Positions 21,794 to 33,132 of a DNA stretch of 64,000 nucleotides are shown here, piece by piece. The DNA comes from Boletus sp. NGJ (Eukaryota; Basidiomycota; Agaricomycetes; Boletales; Boletaceae): assembly GCA_019096195.1 (NCBI GenBank), contig JAGTXK010000095.1, forward strand, positions 248,001 to 312,000, written 5' to 3'. How positions within the stretch are numbered: position 1 is the first letter of the stretch; each line of letters starts with the position of its first letter. The position numbers and the translations under genes were made by a program. The notes beneath the pieces are model-generated. The model was not told where the DNA came from and did no database searches. It saw only the letters and a list, made by a program, of their open reading frames with translations.

Positions 21794-23609
21794 TTCTTTC
21801 CCGTGCTTGATGATATATAAGCACCTGACCTTGCGTCATTATTACCCCAGCACAGCTGTGGCGCTGACTCAAGAGTACTTAGGGGCTTTTGCTACCACTG
21901 GCACTGCTGCCCATGCTTGTAGCACACACGTCTACAGAACCTCTGAATTTCAGTGGCAATGGTACCATATCATCATCCAGTCTGAAGATGTCGAAATAGC
22001 GGATGCAGATGCAGCTGCCGATCCAGTTCCAGAGTCGGTCGAAGGCGATACCAGTATCCCTTCGTTGAACACACAAAGAGGTTTCTTGCATTTTCTCCAT
22101 TCCGATGCTTGAAATCTGTGAGCTCGATTTCTGCAAGAACTACTTGGATAGTATCAAAGATTATGGTTGCCGATCACTTCTTTGGTTCACATCCCCCTCC
22201 CGGTCGAGTATATGAAGGGAGGATCTGGGAGGCAGTTCCATGTTTCTACTCTGAGCTTCCCGATGGCGATCAGATCCAATACCCTCCCGTCACCTAAAGA
22301 GATCCAAAGAGAAATCCGGAGACGATCAGACGAATGAAGTCCTCGGAGCGATTGAGTAGCGCAGAGTTGTACTTGGAGGGTATGGCTTGCGGGTCTCTGA
22401 GAATACTAACACCACCCAGGCGTGACGCGCTGATCGGCCACTACAATATTGCTGTAACATACGCGGACTATAAGGGAGTCTTGTCGCCGGGTCGCCGTCT
22501 GACATGCGGAGAGAAATGCGAGCTCACCAGGAGGAACGTGACAACGAGATCGTGTCTGACAGATTCAAGCCGCGTTTATCGGCGAGATAGAGTTCACTGT
22601 CAGTGGGGCTCTCGGGGTCTCTCGGACTACGTGGCAACTGAAACGGACCCAGTCCACATCCTTCATCAGGGCAAGTACTTCCGCAGCCACACCAAGATTT
22701 GCTGCAGAGCACCAGTGATTAGTTCACCAAACACCTGCCTCCAAAAAGGCAATCTCCCGCTAAAGATCGGCGAGGTCACTGCGCTGCTTGAAGCGGCTCA
22801 ACAATTGAACATTGAAAGCGCCAGGATTCCTCTTTTGCTTCTTCTGGTGCAGAATCCAGCTGCACGGACGATCGGCCAACCTAACGTCTAAGCTGCGCTG
22901 TCAGATGGGTCAGTCGGCAAACTTGAAACAAGGTGTGGAAACCCAGAGGTGAGATACTACCTACTGCCCGTTTCATTTGTGGTTTTCGCGTTGTGATCTG
23001 AAATAAGAAGGAAAAACAAAGATGCTGGAAGGTACAACTAGAGACACACCTTTGATCGCCTTGAAGGTACTCGGTTTATGGCAAAGGGCGCTGAATCACT
23101 GGACTCGAAGTTGCAACTAGCACGGGCACGCCTCGGACATTTCCGCAAGTGAAACGGTTTCTGTAGATAAGATGGTACGGAAGTCTTAGTCATGAACGTC
23201 GAGAGACTAGCCGATGTCAGTCTTGATTGGGATCCGACATGAGCATGTTAGGCCATGACCCATCGCAGAGTAATCTGTTGTGGGTTCAAGTCCTCGTTAG
23301 TAGAATCACCATGATCACCCACCAGCTACACTGTGATTCCTGTCGGACTGAAGGTGAGTCGTTCGGAAACGAAAATTTCGCAGTTAAAGTAGAGATAATA
23401 ACGGGGGCCCTGTTCATTAATAGTAGTGACACTGACAGTGATCCGCTGCCCACCTAGTCAAATGCCGCCTGTCCGATGATCGCTCATTATTAAAATGTTT
23501 GCTGTGTTGGTCGCGGACCCACTCGAAAATTCGATTTACGGCACACTACAAGTCGCTGCAGCAAACAGCGCAGTTCCACGTTCAACTTTCAACGCTTTCA
23601 ACTGCCGTC
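21794..23609. other. Intergenic stretch with one doubtful ORF
   Basis: The longest frame is 22334-22891 on the plus strand (185 residues; contains EVTALLEAAQQLNIESARIP). It matches no family I recognise and other frames are nearly as long. A degenerate host gene is possible. Nothing else is supported between the aldo-keto reductase and the gene starting at 23610. Confidence 0.3.
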
Positions 23610-24847
23610 ATGTCTGACTTGATCTCCACACCATCCCAAACGCAGAGCACAGTTTCGAACGATGCTTTCGAAACGCTCATAGATCTCCTTGCATCCGATG
23701 GCATTGACGAAAACCCTTCACTACTTCCAGGGGACGGTGCCCGCACGCAACCAAACGCGACATTGAGAGATCCATCGGGAAAACTAGACTTTGATAAGAT
23801 TCGTCTGATGTTTGCAGCGCAAAACGGGAGTCACCGCATTCCCGCCCCGGAACCTCTTGGAGAAAATCAAGATCGCACACAGTCCCCAGATGAGCTCAAC
23901 GAGGACGGAGACAGTGATTCTGAGCCCCACTCACACCGGAGCACGTCCTCGACGGTCTCTTCCCGCTCTAATTCCATGTCCCCGAGGCTGGCCGAACCTG
24001 CAGCTGCTGGTCATAGGCGTAGCTCGACATTCGGAAATCAGCCCTGGCCGGCAATCCATGAGAACGCGACGGCAGCCAAAGTCGTACGCGGTTCTTGTCG
24101 TTTTCAGAATTATGTGCTGAAAACGCTTCACAGGAGGACGTGGCACCTACGTTATTGCACCAACCACCTTCCCTTTCGTTTGATGAACTGAACCAGGCGC
24201 TTGCAGGTGCCCATGAAGAAGTGAGGACACTTCGTCTTCAGTACGATGGACTTCAAGCTTTGGTTTCCAAGCGTTTCGGAGCCGAGACACGGGATCAAGC
24301 CAAAATTTCCCCCGGTGCTGTGGACACTGAAAAGGTTGTACCTAACCAGGACGACGGACGTGTTGAAACGCGAGACGCGGGTTCCCATGCACAGTCAAGC
24401 GCCGTTGTGCCTCCGGCCCCTCTACCCTATGTCTCCCCGGAAATTGTCAACCTCTCTGAGAACGAGGCAAAAAGGGCATTAAGCGTGAGTGACATTACTT
24501 TTTGTGTAATTGGTGGCTGAGCTATCTCTTTTGTCTAGGCTCTTGCGCATACATTGAATCTTTCACTAAGTGCCATAGGCCCGATGGCCAGTCTTTCCAC
24601 CCCCGTCGCGTCCACGCTGCCACAACAGAGTTTATCTCCTCCGAATCCAGCTCGACAACACGATGTAGCCTCCATCACTCGTGCAGTCAAGTTCCTTGGC
24701 GCAGTGGATGAGCTTGTCTGGCGGCGGGCTTTGGATTCATCTGGACCTCGTACGTTACTGCCGGTATTTTCGGAGGAGAATATTGTTGCCCTCGTCGCTC
24801 GTCTAGAGCTATGGGAGCGGGCAGTCCGGCGATCGTCAAGAGTTTGA
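23610..24847 (+). CDS. Conserved-looking fungal protein of unknown function
   Basis: Starts ATGTCTGACTTG at 23610. The N-terminal third is polar and Ser-rich (DSDSEPHSHRSTSSTVSSRS), as in a disordered region. Intron 24019-24062 (44 nt) joins it to a segment with RTRFLSFSELCAEN and LSFDELNQALAGAHEEVRTL, the latter likely coiled coil. A second intron, about 24489-24539, leads to the C-terminus with LAHTLNLSLSAIGPM, VKFLGAVDELVWRR and VARLELWERAV, ending at TGA 24847. With these junctions the frame closes at 380 residues. The helical C-terminal part reads like a structured domain, but I do not recognise it. The gene lies upstream of SEA2 on the same strand. Confidence 0.65.
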
Positions 24848-25320
24848 AGCCTGGTCCTGTGACGTGACTGACGACAAGCTTGTCCGAGTTCACGAATCAC
24901 GGGGTGTTGGACGAGACCATCATTTCTGGAATCCATTCGCACAAAACTTGACGTCTTGCGTCGTCCTTTCATGCTGGAACCTCATCCAAACTCATCATCC
25001 GGGAGGACCATCTGCGATACCCTTGTACCCAAGTCTCATGCTTTGCCAGCTCGATCTATACCATTTGTTTCCAGTTGTTGATCTAGACTCTCATATGTAC
25101 TCGTGACTCTCGCATGATCTGTAGGATTGGATGTCGGTTTGTCTTATAGTATCGCCACTCAATACATACACATTTGCTATCGTTGCACATACATTTACTA
25201 CGAGCCCTGCTGGCATTGTGTACACTTTTCTATAAGTGCTGGCGCCGTTGTAGCTAGTTAGGGTGTTTCCAAATTTGGTAAACCGAGCTGTGGTGTCGCT
25301 TGACGACGACGACGTACTGT
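24848..25320. other. Intergenic, no gene seen
   Basis: About 470 bp between the stop of the unknown gene and the ATG of SEA2. Short frames on both strands do not look coding. It should hold the 3' UTR of the former and the promoter of the latter, but no clear signal was identified. Confidence 0.5.
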
Positions 25321-28300
25321 ATGCAGGCAACGGTCCAGAGACGCTCCTCGACGTTCACCCCAGTGGCTCCCCCACCACTGCAACCCTTCGTAGGTGATCT
25401 CTTCTCGGATTCGCGCTTTCATGGGTACCAGGGACCGAGTCGGAACGTGCGCATACCTCGTGCGAGCACCAACGGAGGGGGCACGGTGGCCAAAAGTGAG
25501 GACGGTGTGAGGTGTGTGGTCGCAGGAAGGGAATGTTCGTCCAACTACTCATTTCTCCGTTCGGTGTCTCCTGACGATGGTGTCGAACAGCCCTGCGCAT
25601 CCTTCGGTTGTCGGATCCGGAAGACGCAGTATTCACGGAGCAAAAGTCGGGCGTTGGGCATGGTGGGCATCGCGTCGACTTGTCCAAGAACCTCTGGGAT
25701 GGAAGCGGGCTCAAGATCGAAAGTGCAAGTACCGATGTTACGTGGTGTAGCGGCAGTCAGTATTTCTTCGCAACGCGACCCACGCCGAGGACTGAGATTA
25801 CCAACAGATTACAACAACAAGATACTGACGAGCGCGAGGAACGGCGATCTCATCATGTGGGACTTGGACAAGCCTGGGAGTACCAAGTACGGTACGTGTC
25901 TTTGACTCTCTGCTTTCATGACTAACGTGCCTGTAGAAAGAAAGGCGAAGAATCACATTCGCTCTATTCACAAGTTGTCCTGCTCGCCCATTGTCCCGTA
26001 CTATTGTATCACTGGCTCCGCGGATGGTGACATGCGCATCTGGGTACGTTGGCTTGCCCCTTGTTTTTGTGCTGGACTGATGTCGTGTAGGATTTGCGGG
26101 ACATGTCGCGTTCGGTGATGAAGATTCACCACCCCACTTCCGTCCGGTCCCTTGTCTTCTCGCCCTCCCTCTCACATCCTTTGCAAGCCGTCGTCGGTCT
26201 TGACAATGGTTCCATATACCGTTGGGACTTGCAAATGGGCCAACGCGGTCAGCTAGATCGCTTGCCCATGGCGCATACATCCCCCATCCTAGCCTTGGAT
26301 TGGTGTAGCACCTCGGTCACGAGCAAGGGTGCGGATAACGTCCCTACACAGATGGAACAGAGTTGGATCGTCAGTGGTGGGCTCGATCATACAGTAAAGG
26401 TATGTCGCTTTCATCTTGCTGCTGCCTTGCCTGATAGTGCAAAGGTTTGGGATCTCCCGGGGGCCACTACCTCATCGCACATCATGAACAAACCGACATA
26501 TGTACTACACCCTTCATATCCTGTCAGGCGTGTTCTTTGGCGGCCTGAATATCCCTGTGAGTTGGCATTAGTCTCAAACGCAGAGTTCAGCTGCGGAAGT
26601 AGTGCGGAGCTCTTGGCGAGCCCTCGGATGCAGAACGCCACGCCCAGCTTTCTTTCTACGGTCGCTCCAGCATGCGATTCGAAGGAGGCAGAAAGCAAAA
26701 CCCGCTTGGTAGGCGAGACAGTCGAGATATGGGACGTGCGCCGCGGGTGGATCGCCAAGTGGACTGTCGATGCGAGCGTTTCTGATGGCGGGGTGACTGG
26801 TACGCGTCCATCCCTGTCCTTGGCGTTGGCCAGCCCATCCTCAAGCCTTGTCCAGATGCTGTGTTCCGCGACTCTCATGCAGTTTTGGTTCAGCATGCGT
26901 CTGGGACCTTTGCCCAGATCGACCTTCGACACTCACATCGACCCATTGATGCAGTACCGAGGGTTTCTTTGTCTTGGAATAGTGTCAATGGTTCAGATGG
27001 GGCGCTGGCGTTCGTTGCTGACAAACGTTTCAAGTGGGAGGTGCCTTATGACGATGTGTGAGTTCATTTCGTTCTCTTTCCGTGCGCTATTCATGGTTTC
27101 CCGATGACAGCCACCCAGATCGGCGCTCGTTATTCGCCGACCGGAAGTCGAGGTTGAAGGCATTGGGCGACAAGAGTCGTGTTCCGGGTCTACAGAACAT
27201 GGGGATGTATGTTTCCGCACCCCCATCCGAGAACACTGGGCCGGACGTGTTCGTGAGACTTGCCAAGGGCTATGTTGTGCCCGAGAAGCCAGCAAAGAAG
27301 AAAGAAGTTTGTGCTTTGAACGCGGAGGTGGGTGCACGTCTTTGCGGATACTTTGCCAGGTACATAGGTTTACATTATGCCTGCTTAGGTTGCTATGCAC
27401 GCTGGGAACATACACGCTGCTCAAGCGTGGATCTTGTTGGGATCACTTTTAACGGACATCGTCCCAGGGTCGGTTATCGCTTCGTTACCAGCCCCAGGCA
27501 AGGTGGACCCACCGTATGCGCTCAGTCACTCAGCCTCAGCACCGGGTGTTCTCCCTTCGACTGAAGGCGTGAATGTGCATAAGAGTGGACCTGTCTCCAA
27601 ACCAGCTTCTTACCGCGCCAAGTCTGCCGATTCTGTCGCCCAGTCCGCTGCATCGCCCCTCCACTCCCCATCTCAATCGCGTATTGGTCCCCATCACAAC
27701 CATGTACAATCACCACGTTCTGCGTCGGCCAATGGTGCCAGCCCTGCCATGTCTACATTAAACGAGGACCGGAAGCATCTACGACATCATTCTGAGGCCC
27801 AACCGCCTCTACCTACCAAGCCACCCCCCAACTCGCGTAATCTGACGCCGGTATCCTCGGCGTCGTCATCACCACGTCATGTGCCTATCGCACTTCCCCC
27901 TACACCAGCTCTCCCACCCACGACAACGATGACGCCGACCACGGTCGCGCAGAGACGGCCCTCCATACTCGTGTCGACCACTTCTCCATTGCATTCACAC
28001 GCTCGCCGGCCCTCGGTCTATAGCCGCATGACGAGCACACACAGCGAGAGTCCGAGCGCAGCGAGCGTGAGCGACAAGAGCCTCCGCCACGTCGGTGAAG
28101 GCGCGCTCGACGACTCGGACTCGTCGGACGGTGCGGCGAGCGAGAGTGTCGCGGACAGCCATGCGAGCGAGATCGAGTATATCGAGTTGGCGCCTGTGCT
28201 CCCCAAGCCGAGCGTGAGCAAGGCGCGGTGTATGAGTGCCGGGCGGGTGGGTCCTGCGCATCCGAGTCCGTTGTCGCGACTCGCGGGTCAGCAGCAGTGG

Positions 28301-29753
28301 ACGGAAGAGGAGGAGGAGCCGAACCCAAGCCCGAGTCCGGGGCCGAGTAAACGCCTCGTCGAAGACGATGACGGGAGTCCCTCCCCTGTCTCGTCCGACA
28401 CGGACGGCGAACGAAGCGACGACTCGGAGGGGGATGTCGGGCGACATCGTTCGGTGAGGAAGAAATCGCAATCGATGACGCGGTCGAGGTCGCGGAAGAA
28501 TTCGAGCGTAAATGCGAGGCGGCTGAAGAGCCAGAGTCGGAGTTCGACGGTAGCGTCGCTCGCTGCGCCGTTGCTGTCGCCTGCACGGTCGTCGCACAGC
28601 AGGCCATCGTCGAGCTCTCCTAAGCACCCTCGGGGTGGGATCGGGGGGAGGGATAGTCAGAGTAGCGTTGAAACGGTCATCGCTACGTCGATTCGTGAGC
28701 AGGAGATCGAGGTGGTGCCAGTAGACTCGGGCAAGGATTTTGCGGGGGGCGAGGAGCCTGAGAGTTGGGCGGAGATGAGCTATCGGCGGAAGGTGGCGGT
28801 TGTGGAGGAGGAAGGTCAGTTACGGGAGGCGAGTTGGCGCGCGCTGCGAGAGGCTCTAGAAGACTATGCGGACCAGGTTGGTGATTCGCTTTGTTTTCGA
28901 AAGAGTACGTGGTGTTGAAGAGATACGACCATCAGGGCGATGTCCAGATGTGTGCGATGCTCGCGCTGGTGGCGCCTCAGGAGCTCAAGCTAGAGCTCGG
29001 TCGAACGATCCAATTCGTCGAGGCGTATGTCGGTGAGTGAATGCAATCTGAAGGACCTCGTTCAACGACATCTGAATCGTTTGTGCAAAAGACATGCTGG
29101 TACGATGTCGACTTCACACCTGTGCAGCATACCTACGCAAGCATTCCCGAGTGGAAGAAGTGCGAATGGCGACCAGGGTACGTTCCGGTCGAACCAAATC
29201 CATGATCCACTCTCATCACACAGCGGGCGGAATAGCTTGAGACCGTCATTTACACTGCATGCCGCAAATGCCGCAAGCCCGTGATCGCCGTTCGTTCGAG
29301 GAACCCGTTCGTGAAGACGACGCATGCGATATGTGCCACGTGCAAGGAGGCCTTGGTGAGATGTTCGATATGGTGCGTGGTTTTGATGTGGTGCGGCGGT
29401 ACGCCTGACTTGTGGTGGTGGTGGACCAACCCAAAAGTCATCTTCCCGTCCGTACCCTGCTCTTTCGATGCTCGGTCTGTTCGCACGGCGGTCATCAAGA
29501 TTGTTACAGGCGGTATTATATGGAACGTCCGATGGTCGAGCTTCCAGTACCTTCGCTGATGCGGGGGCGACAGCTGGAGCGGGAGCAGGGTGGCGAGGAA
29601 TGGCAGGGAGTGGGTGAGAGAGCGGGAGAGAGGGGTATGGCGGGACATCCATGTGCGGCTGGATGTGGACATTTTTGCTGGGCAGCTGTCGGTCAAAGGA
29701 GCAGCAATCAGGATGGGTTTCTGGATGGGAAGACGAGAGGAAGTTCGCACTAA
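25321..29753 (+). CDS. SEA2: SEA/GATOR2 complex subunit Sea2 (WDR24/Rtc1 homolog)
   Basis: Vacuole/lysosome-associated regulator of TORC1 amino-acid signalling. From ATG 25321 (MQATVQRRSS) the spliced product has an N-terminal WD40 propeller: KILTSARNGDLIMWDL, YCITGSADGDMRIW, PLQAVVGLDNGSIYRWDL, SWIVSGGLDHTVKVWDL and VGETVEIWDVRRGWIAKW. A helical part follows (MHAGNIHAAQAWILLGSLL). Next comes a long Ser/Pro-rich acidic region (about 27500-28780), then LRLYADQ-type helices (ALREALEDYADQ, then ELKLELGRTIQFVEAYV). The C-terminus is a RING-like zinc module: CRKCRKP, CATCKEA, RCSIC, CSVCSHGGHQDCY and HPCAAGCGHFCW. Around ten short introns were placed. It converges with HEM13, 91 bp away. The order of domains matches WDR24 throughout; the long Ser-rich insert is larger than the ordered parts require. 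Confidence 0.92.
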
Positions 29754-29844
29754 ATTGTTGGTCAAAGAAACGTGTCGGAATAGAAGTTGTAGGTAGGTAA
29801 TCGTAAGAATGTACTAGGTTCATGCGTAGCATCTCGACCTATTC

Positions 29845-31052
29845 TTAGTCGGCCCAATTCCTCGGCTCTTTGAGCACTTTCACCATTTCTGCTTCTTCCG
29901 TGTCTTGGTCCTCGACCCCGACTTCGCTACAATACTCCCACCTCGCCTCTGGAGGCAATCCTACCAAGACATTCTCGGCCTTCACTCCAGGTGCAGCAAG
30001 CCCAAATTTGGTTCCCCTATCCACGACGAGGTTGAACTCCACGGCGCGACCACGTCTGAGCAGCTGCCACCGCCTCTCGGATGGTACGAGCGGGTCGTTC
30101 ATCCGCCCATCCAAAATACCTATAAAGGATGGCAGAAAACTGTCACCGAGAGACGCGACGAGCTCAAACAAGGCTTCCCGAGTGCTCAAACGAGCGACAG
30201 TCTCCTCCGATACGTCCGGGGACTGTGCGCCGAGCAACGCACGCATCGCGTCGGAATCCATGTCGTCGAAGCGGACGCCGCCGATCCCTCGGTGTTCGTG
30301 CCTGTGCGGGATGAAGAGGTAGTCGTCGCAGGATGTCTTGAAGGGGGAGTAGACAGAGGCGGCGGTGTGGGGGGCGTCGCTCCATGCGTCGCAGGCAGCC
30401 TTGAGCGTCGTGTGAAAGTGACAAAAGTCGGGCTCGTTGACGTAGAAGGGTGTGAGGTCGGTGATGACACCGAACCACCATGCGAGGACGACGGGTTCTG
30501 GGTTGAGATGGTCGTGGTCGCTGGACGTGGGTGCTGTTGGGAGGGGCGCGTCGAGGACTTCAAAGTAGCGGTAGTTGGCGTGAACGCCTGGGACGCGGGG
30601 GTGCCGTGGGTGGATGATGAGGCTGAGGCCGGCTGCGAAAAAGGGGAGGCTTTTCTCGATGTCTTTGAGGGCTGTGTGAGCTGTGCTCATCTGCTTGACG
30701 GCGGCGGGCGGGAGGATACCGTTTATCGTCGAGATGTTGACGCCGGCTTTTTCGATAGGGTGATCATCTACCCGTCGTGTGGATATACGTGAGGAATGAA
30801 CTCATGATTGACGGACGGGACGCGCGTACTAATTCCGATGGCCTGAGATGTGGCGTCGGAGGGCGGGAATGTGGAGGAAAGACCACCTCCGCCTTCGTCG
30901 CGGGTCCACGACTCACGTCTAAACTTTTGGCCTGACCCATATGTTTCGAGCTTGGTCACGATGGCCGATTGCAGCTGAGTGATGTAGTCGATCACGCGGT
31001 CGCGCATAGGCTGGGGAGCAGAGGAGACCAGCGATATCGAGGTGCTAACCAT
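29845..31052 (-). CDS. HEM13: Coproporphyrinogen III oxidase, oxygen-dependent
   Basis: Converts coproporphyrinogen III to protoporphyrinogen IX by two oxidative decarboxylations in haem synthesis; the yeast enzyme is cytosolic. ATG at 31052; one intron at 30768-30829 (62 nt) joins exons into exactly 381 codons plus stop. Family landmarks in order: SWTRDEGGGGLSS, EKAGVNISTINGILP, GLSLIIHPRHPRVPGVHANY, WWFGVITDLTPFYV, FCHFHTTLKAACD, YLFIPHRHEHRGIGGVRFDD, RRWQLLRRGRAVEFNLVVDR, GTKFGL, VLVGLPPEARWEY. Length and motifs are normal for the family and no targeting peptide is apparent. It is divergent from YAE1 (513 bp between start codons). Confidence 0.97.
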
Positions 31053-31565
31053 GGTGAATGGGGCTCAAGATGCCCAGGAGACTAGATGTAGTAGTAGCTT
31101 CGTGGATCTTTGTAGTTTAGACTTGACTCTCAGTTCAGTCCAATTCAGAGGACGGATGATAACGATCAAACTTACCAACCTGAGCAGCCCAGCACTGCGG
31201 ACTCATTGCAGCCTAACGCTTCCAAAATTAGAGACGTTCGGAGGTTGCCAGTCTCTGGGAAACTTGGTCTCAGCACGGGATAAGCCCCATGATGTTCGAA
31301 CCTCAAACCGTCGTCTTGCAATGTCATGGAGCGCCGTTTTGTTTTTTTGCTAATGAATCCATTTGCCCTACCTTGACGAGGTCATCCTGGGAGTAATGTT
31401 GTAATGTTGTAATGAACCCAGTCTTAGTCCTAATCAGATTCAAAGCCAGCCGTTATCTTCCTCTGAAACGGGTTAGACAAGTTTGTACAGAGCGCTGCCA
31501 GTGAAACTTGACGTTTCCCAGAGCGACAAAGTTCACCTCCAATCCTCACCCAAGGACATCGACGA

Positions 31566-32136
31566 ATGGATCCCGATTCGCCATGGGAACAGAACCCTCA
31601 CAATGATCATGCCCCAGAGGCTGAATGGACCAAGATCACCTCTGAGTTCACCAACGTAGGCTGCCGTGACCCGTCATTCCTCGCTGGATCGTGTTCATTT
31701 CTTATCATAGTCTGGGTACCGAGAGGGCATAATTGCAGGAAAAGAGGCCTTTTTACAATCAGGCTTTGACGCTGGTTTCGCCGACGTTGGCGTACCTCTC
31801 GGTCGAGAGCTTGGCAACCTCCGTGGCGCAGCAGCTGCGATGGGGTCTTTCTTGAACTCTCAGAAGCCGGATTCACTGGAGCTCCAAGAACTGCGTCGCA
31901 TGTCTTCTATTCTCTCAACCATACGATTTTCCGACATCACACCCCGCGACCTTGAAGCTGAACAACATGCCAAGGAACATCTTAGCTTTGACGATCACGA
32001 TCCAGCGATCATCGAAGACGCGGGGCCGATGGGGGAGACAGTACCACAGGAAAAACAGACGGTAGAGGACGTCGCAAAACTGAAAGAAAGACTGGCCTTG
32101 CTCAGCGCAAAGCTCGGGTTGCCTGTCCTGACTTGA
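31566..32136 (+). CDS. YAE1: Yae1-like protein, Fe-S adaptor
   Basis: In yeast Yae1 acts with Lto1 to bring the Fe-S assembly machinery to the ABC protein Rli1 in the cytosol. Exon 1 (31566-31655) and exon 2 (31711-32136), joined over a 55-nt intron, give 171 residues. The conserved core is right after the junction: SGYREGIIAGKEAFLQSGFD, then AGFADVGVPLGRELGNLRG, the Gly-spaced helical repeat that defines the Yae1 domain. A charged region and a C-terminal helix (AKLKERLALLSAKLGLPV) follow. The second exon is present again as a broken copy at 40458-40856. Confidence 0.9.
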
Positions 32137-33059
32137 GATACTGGGCTGCCTATTCACACGAACATCGCACAATTCCAAACACGCTTTTCATGGCTGCCGT
32201 AGCGGAGGTCACGTTATCGAACGGCTTAAAATGAGTACCATGCGTGCTTATCGCGTCCATAACACAACTTTCCGACTCTAACTATAATAACCGTGCTACC
32301 GCATGGTTTCTTCATGATTGCCGCCCAGGTATGCAGTTATATGCGGGTGTTCGCACTCATCGGTTTCGCAGAAGCGCGATCCCGTGATCTATATCAGGCC
32401 GAAAGCTTGTCGGAGGCGACGCTGTTTGCGGGGCGTGCTTTATATAAGTGGATCACTAGAACGTAACAGTAACTTTGTGGTTCATAGGCAAGGACCCAGA
32501 TCACTCTTACTGTTTGGTATTGCTCACTTATCGCGACTCAGCATCGCACACGATTGTACCCATGACCTGAAGTCACAACAGGATTCCGGTTTCCCAAGAG
32601 CTCCTCCGAGATGTCCGTGTCTCCAGGATCGCGTTAGTCCCCAATATGGGCCACCTCTTGACTGCACTGATATCTTCCCCACCCGATCTCGCAGCAGTCA
32701 AACCCATGGATGTTCGTGCGTACCCCTGTCCGAGCCGCTTCCCGGAATCATCCCGATGAAGGAACGCTCCGCACTCCTTTGTCACATCCATTCCTACCAC
32801 ACGGCATCAGTATCTTCTCTTGATAGTGAGTGTCTACTCCGAAGTATTATTGGGTTGTTGTTGACCAATCGGTATTTCCAGCCACTCAGCGGCCTGCTTC
32901 CGCGACCGCATTGTCTCGATGTATTCACCTTGCCAGCATCGTCCCATTGCGATTGTACCTAGTCCAAGAGGGGGTCCCGTGGTATGACCTCCATACCTCA
33001 TCTTCACACCGTTCCTGTTTTCCATGAGGCGGACGGACCGATATCAGCTTGGGCTGTGA

Positions 33060-33066
33060 TATTTAA
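33060..33066 (+). promoter_or_regulatory. TATA-like element of GH18 copy 1
   Basis: TATTTAA, 73 bp upstream of the chitinase ATG. The second chitinase has the same element at 41639, also exactly 73 bp before its ATG, with CCTGCGACGA and CAGCTACCCTTGCAGCTC conserved between box and start. Confidence 0.5.
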
Positions 33067-33132
33067 TGCCCTGCGACGAACAGCTACCCTTGCAGCTCGT
33101 TTGCGCACCTACCTCTCTCTTCTTTCAGTGCC

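Noticed and set aside
23275-23310. GGGTTCAAGTCC resembling a tRNA B box
   Set aside because: The flanking bases do not make a T stem and no cloverleaf fits upstream.
27900-28627. Long minus-strand Arg/Ser-rich frames
   Set aside because: Antisense to the Ser-rich part of SEA2; GC-rich repetitive codons keep several frames open.
29905-30792. 295-codon plus-strand frame
   Set aside because: Lies antisense to HEM13, whose minus-strand frame has all family motifs.
32318-32962. 214-codon plus-strand frame between YAE1 and GH18
   Set aside because: The duplicated counterpart at 41030-41690 has gaps that break this frame, so it is not conserved as protein; it is promoter-side spacer.
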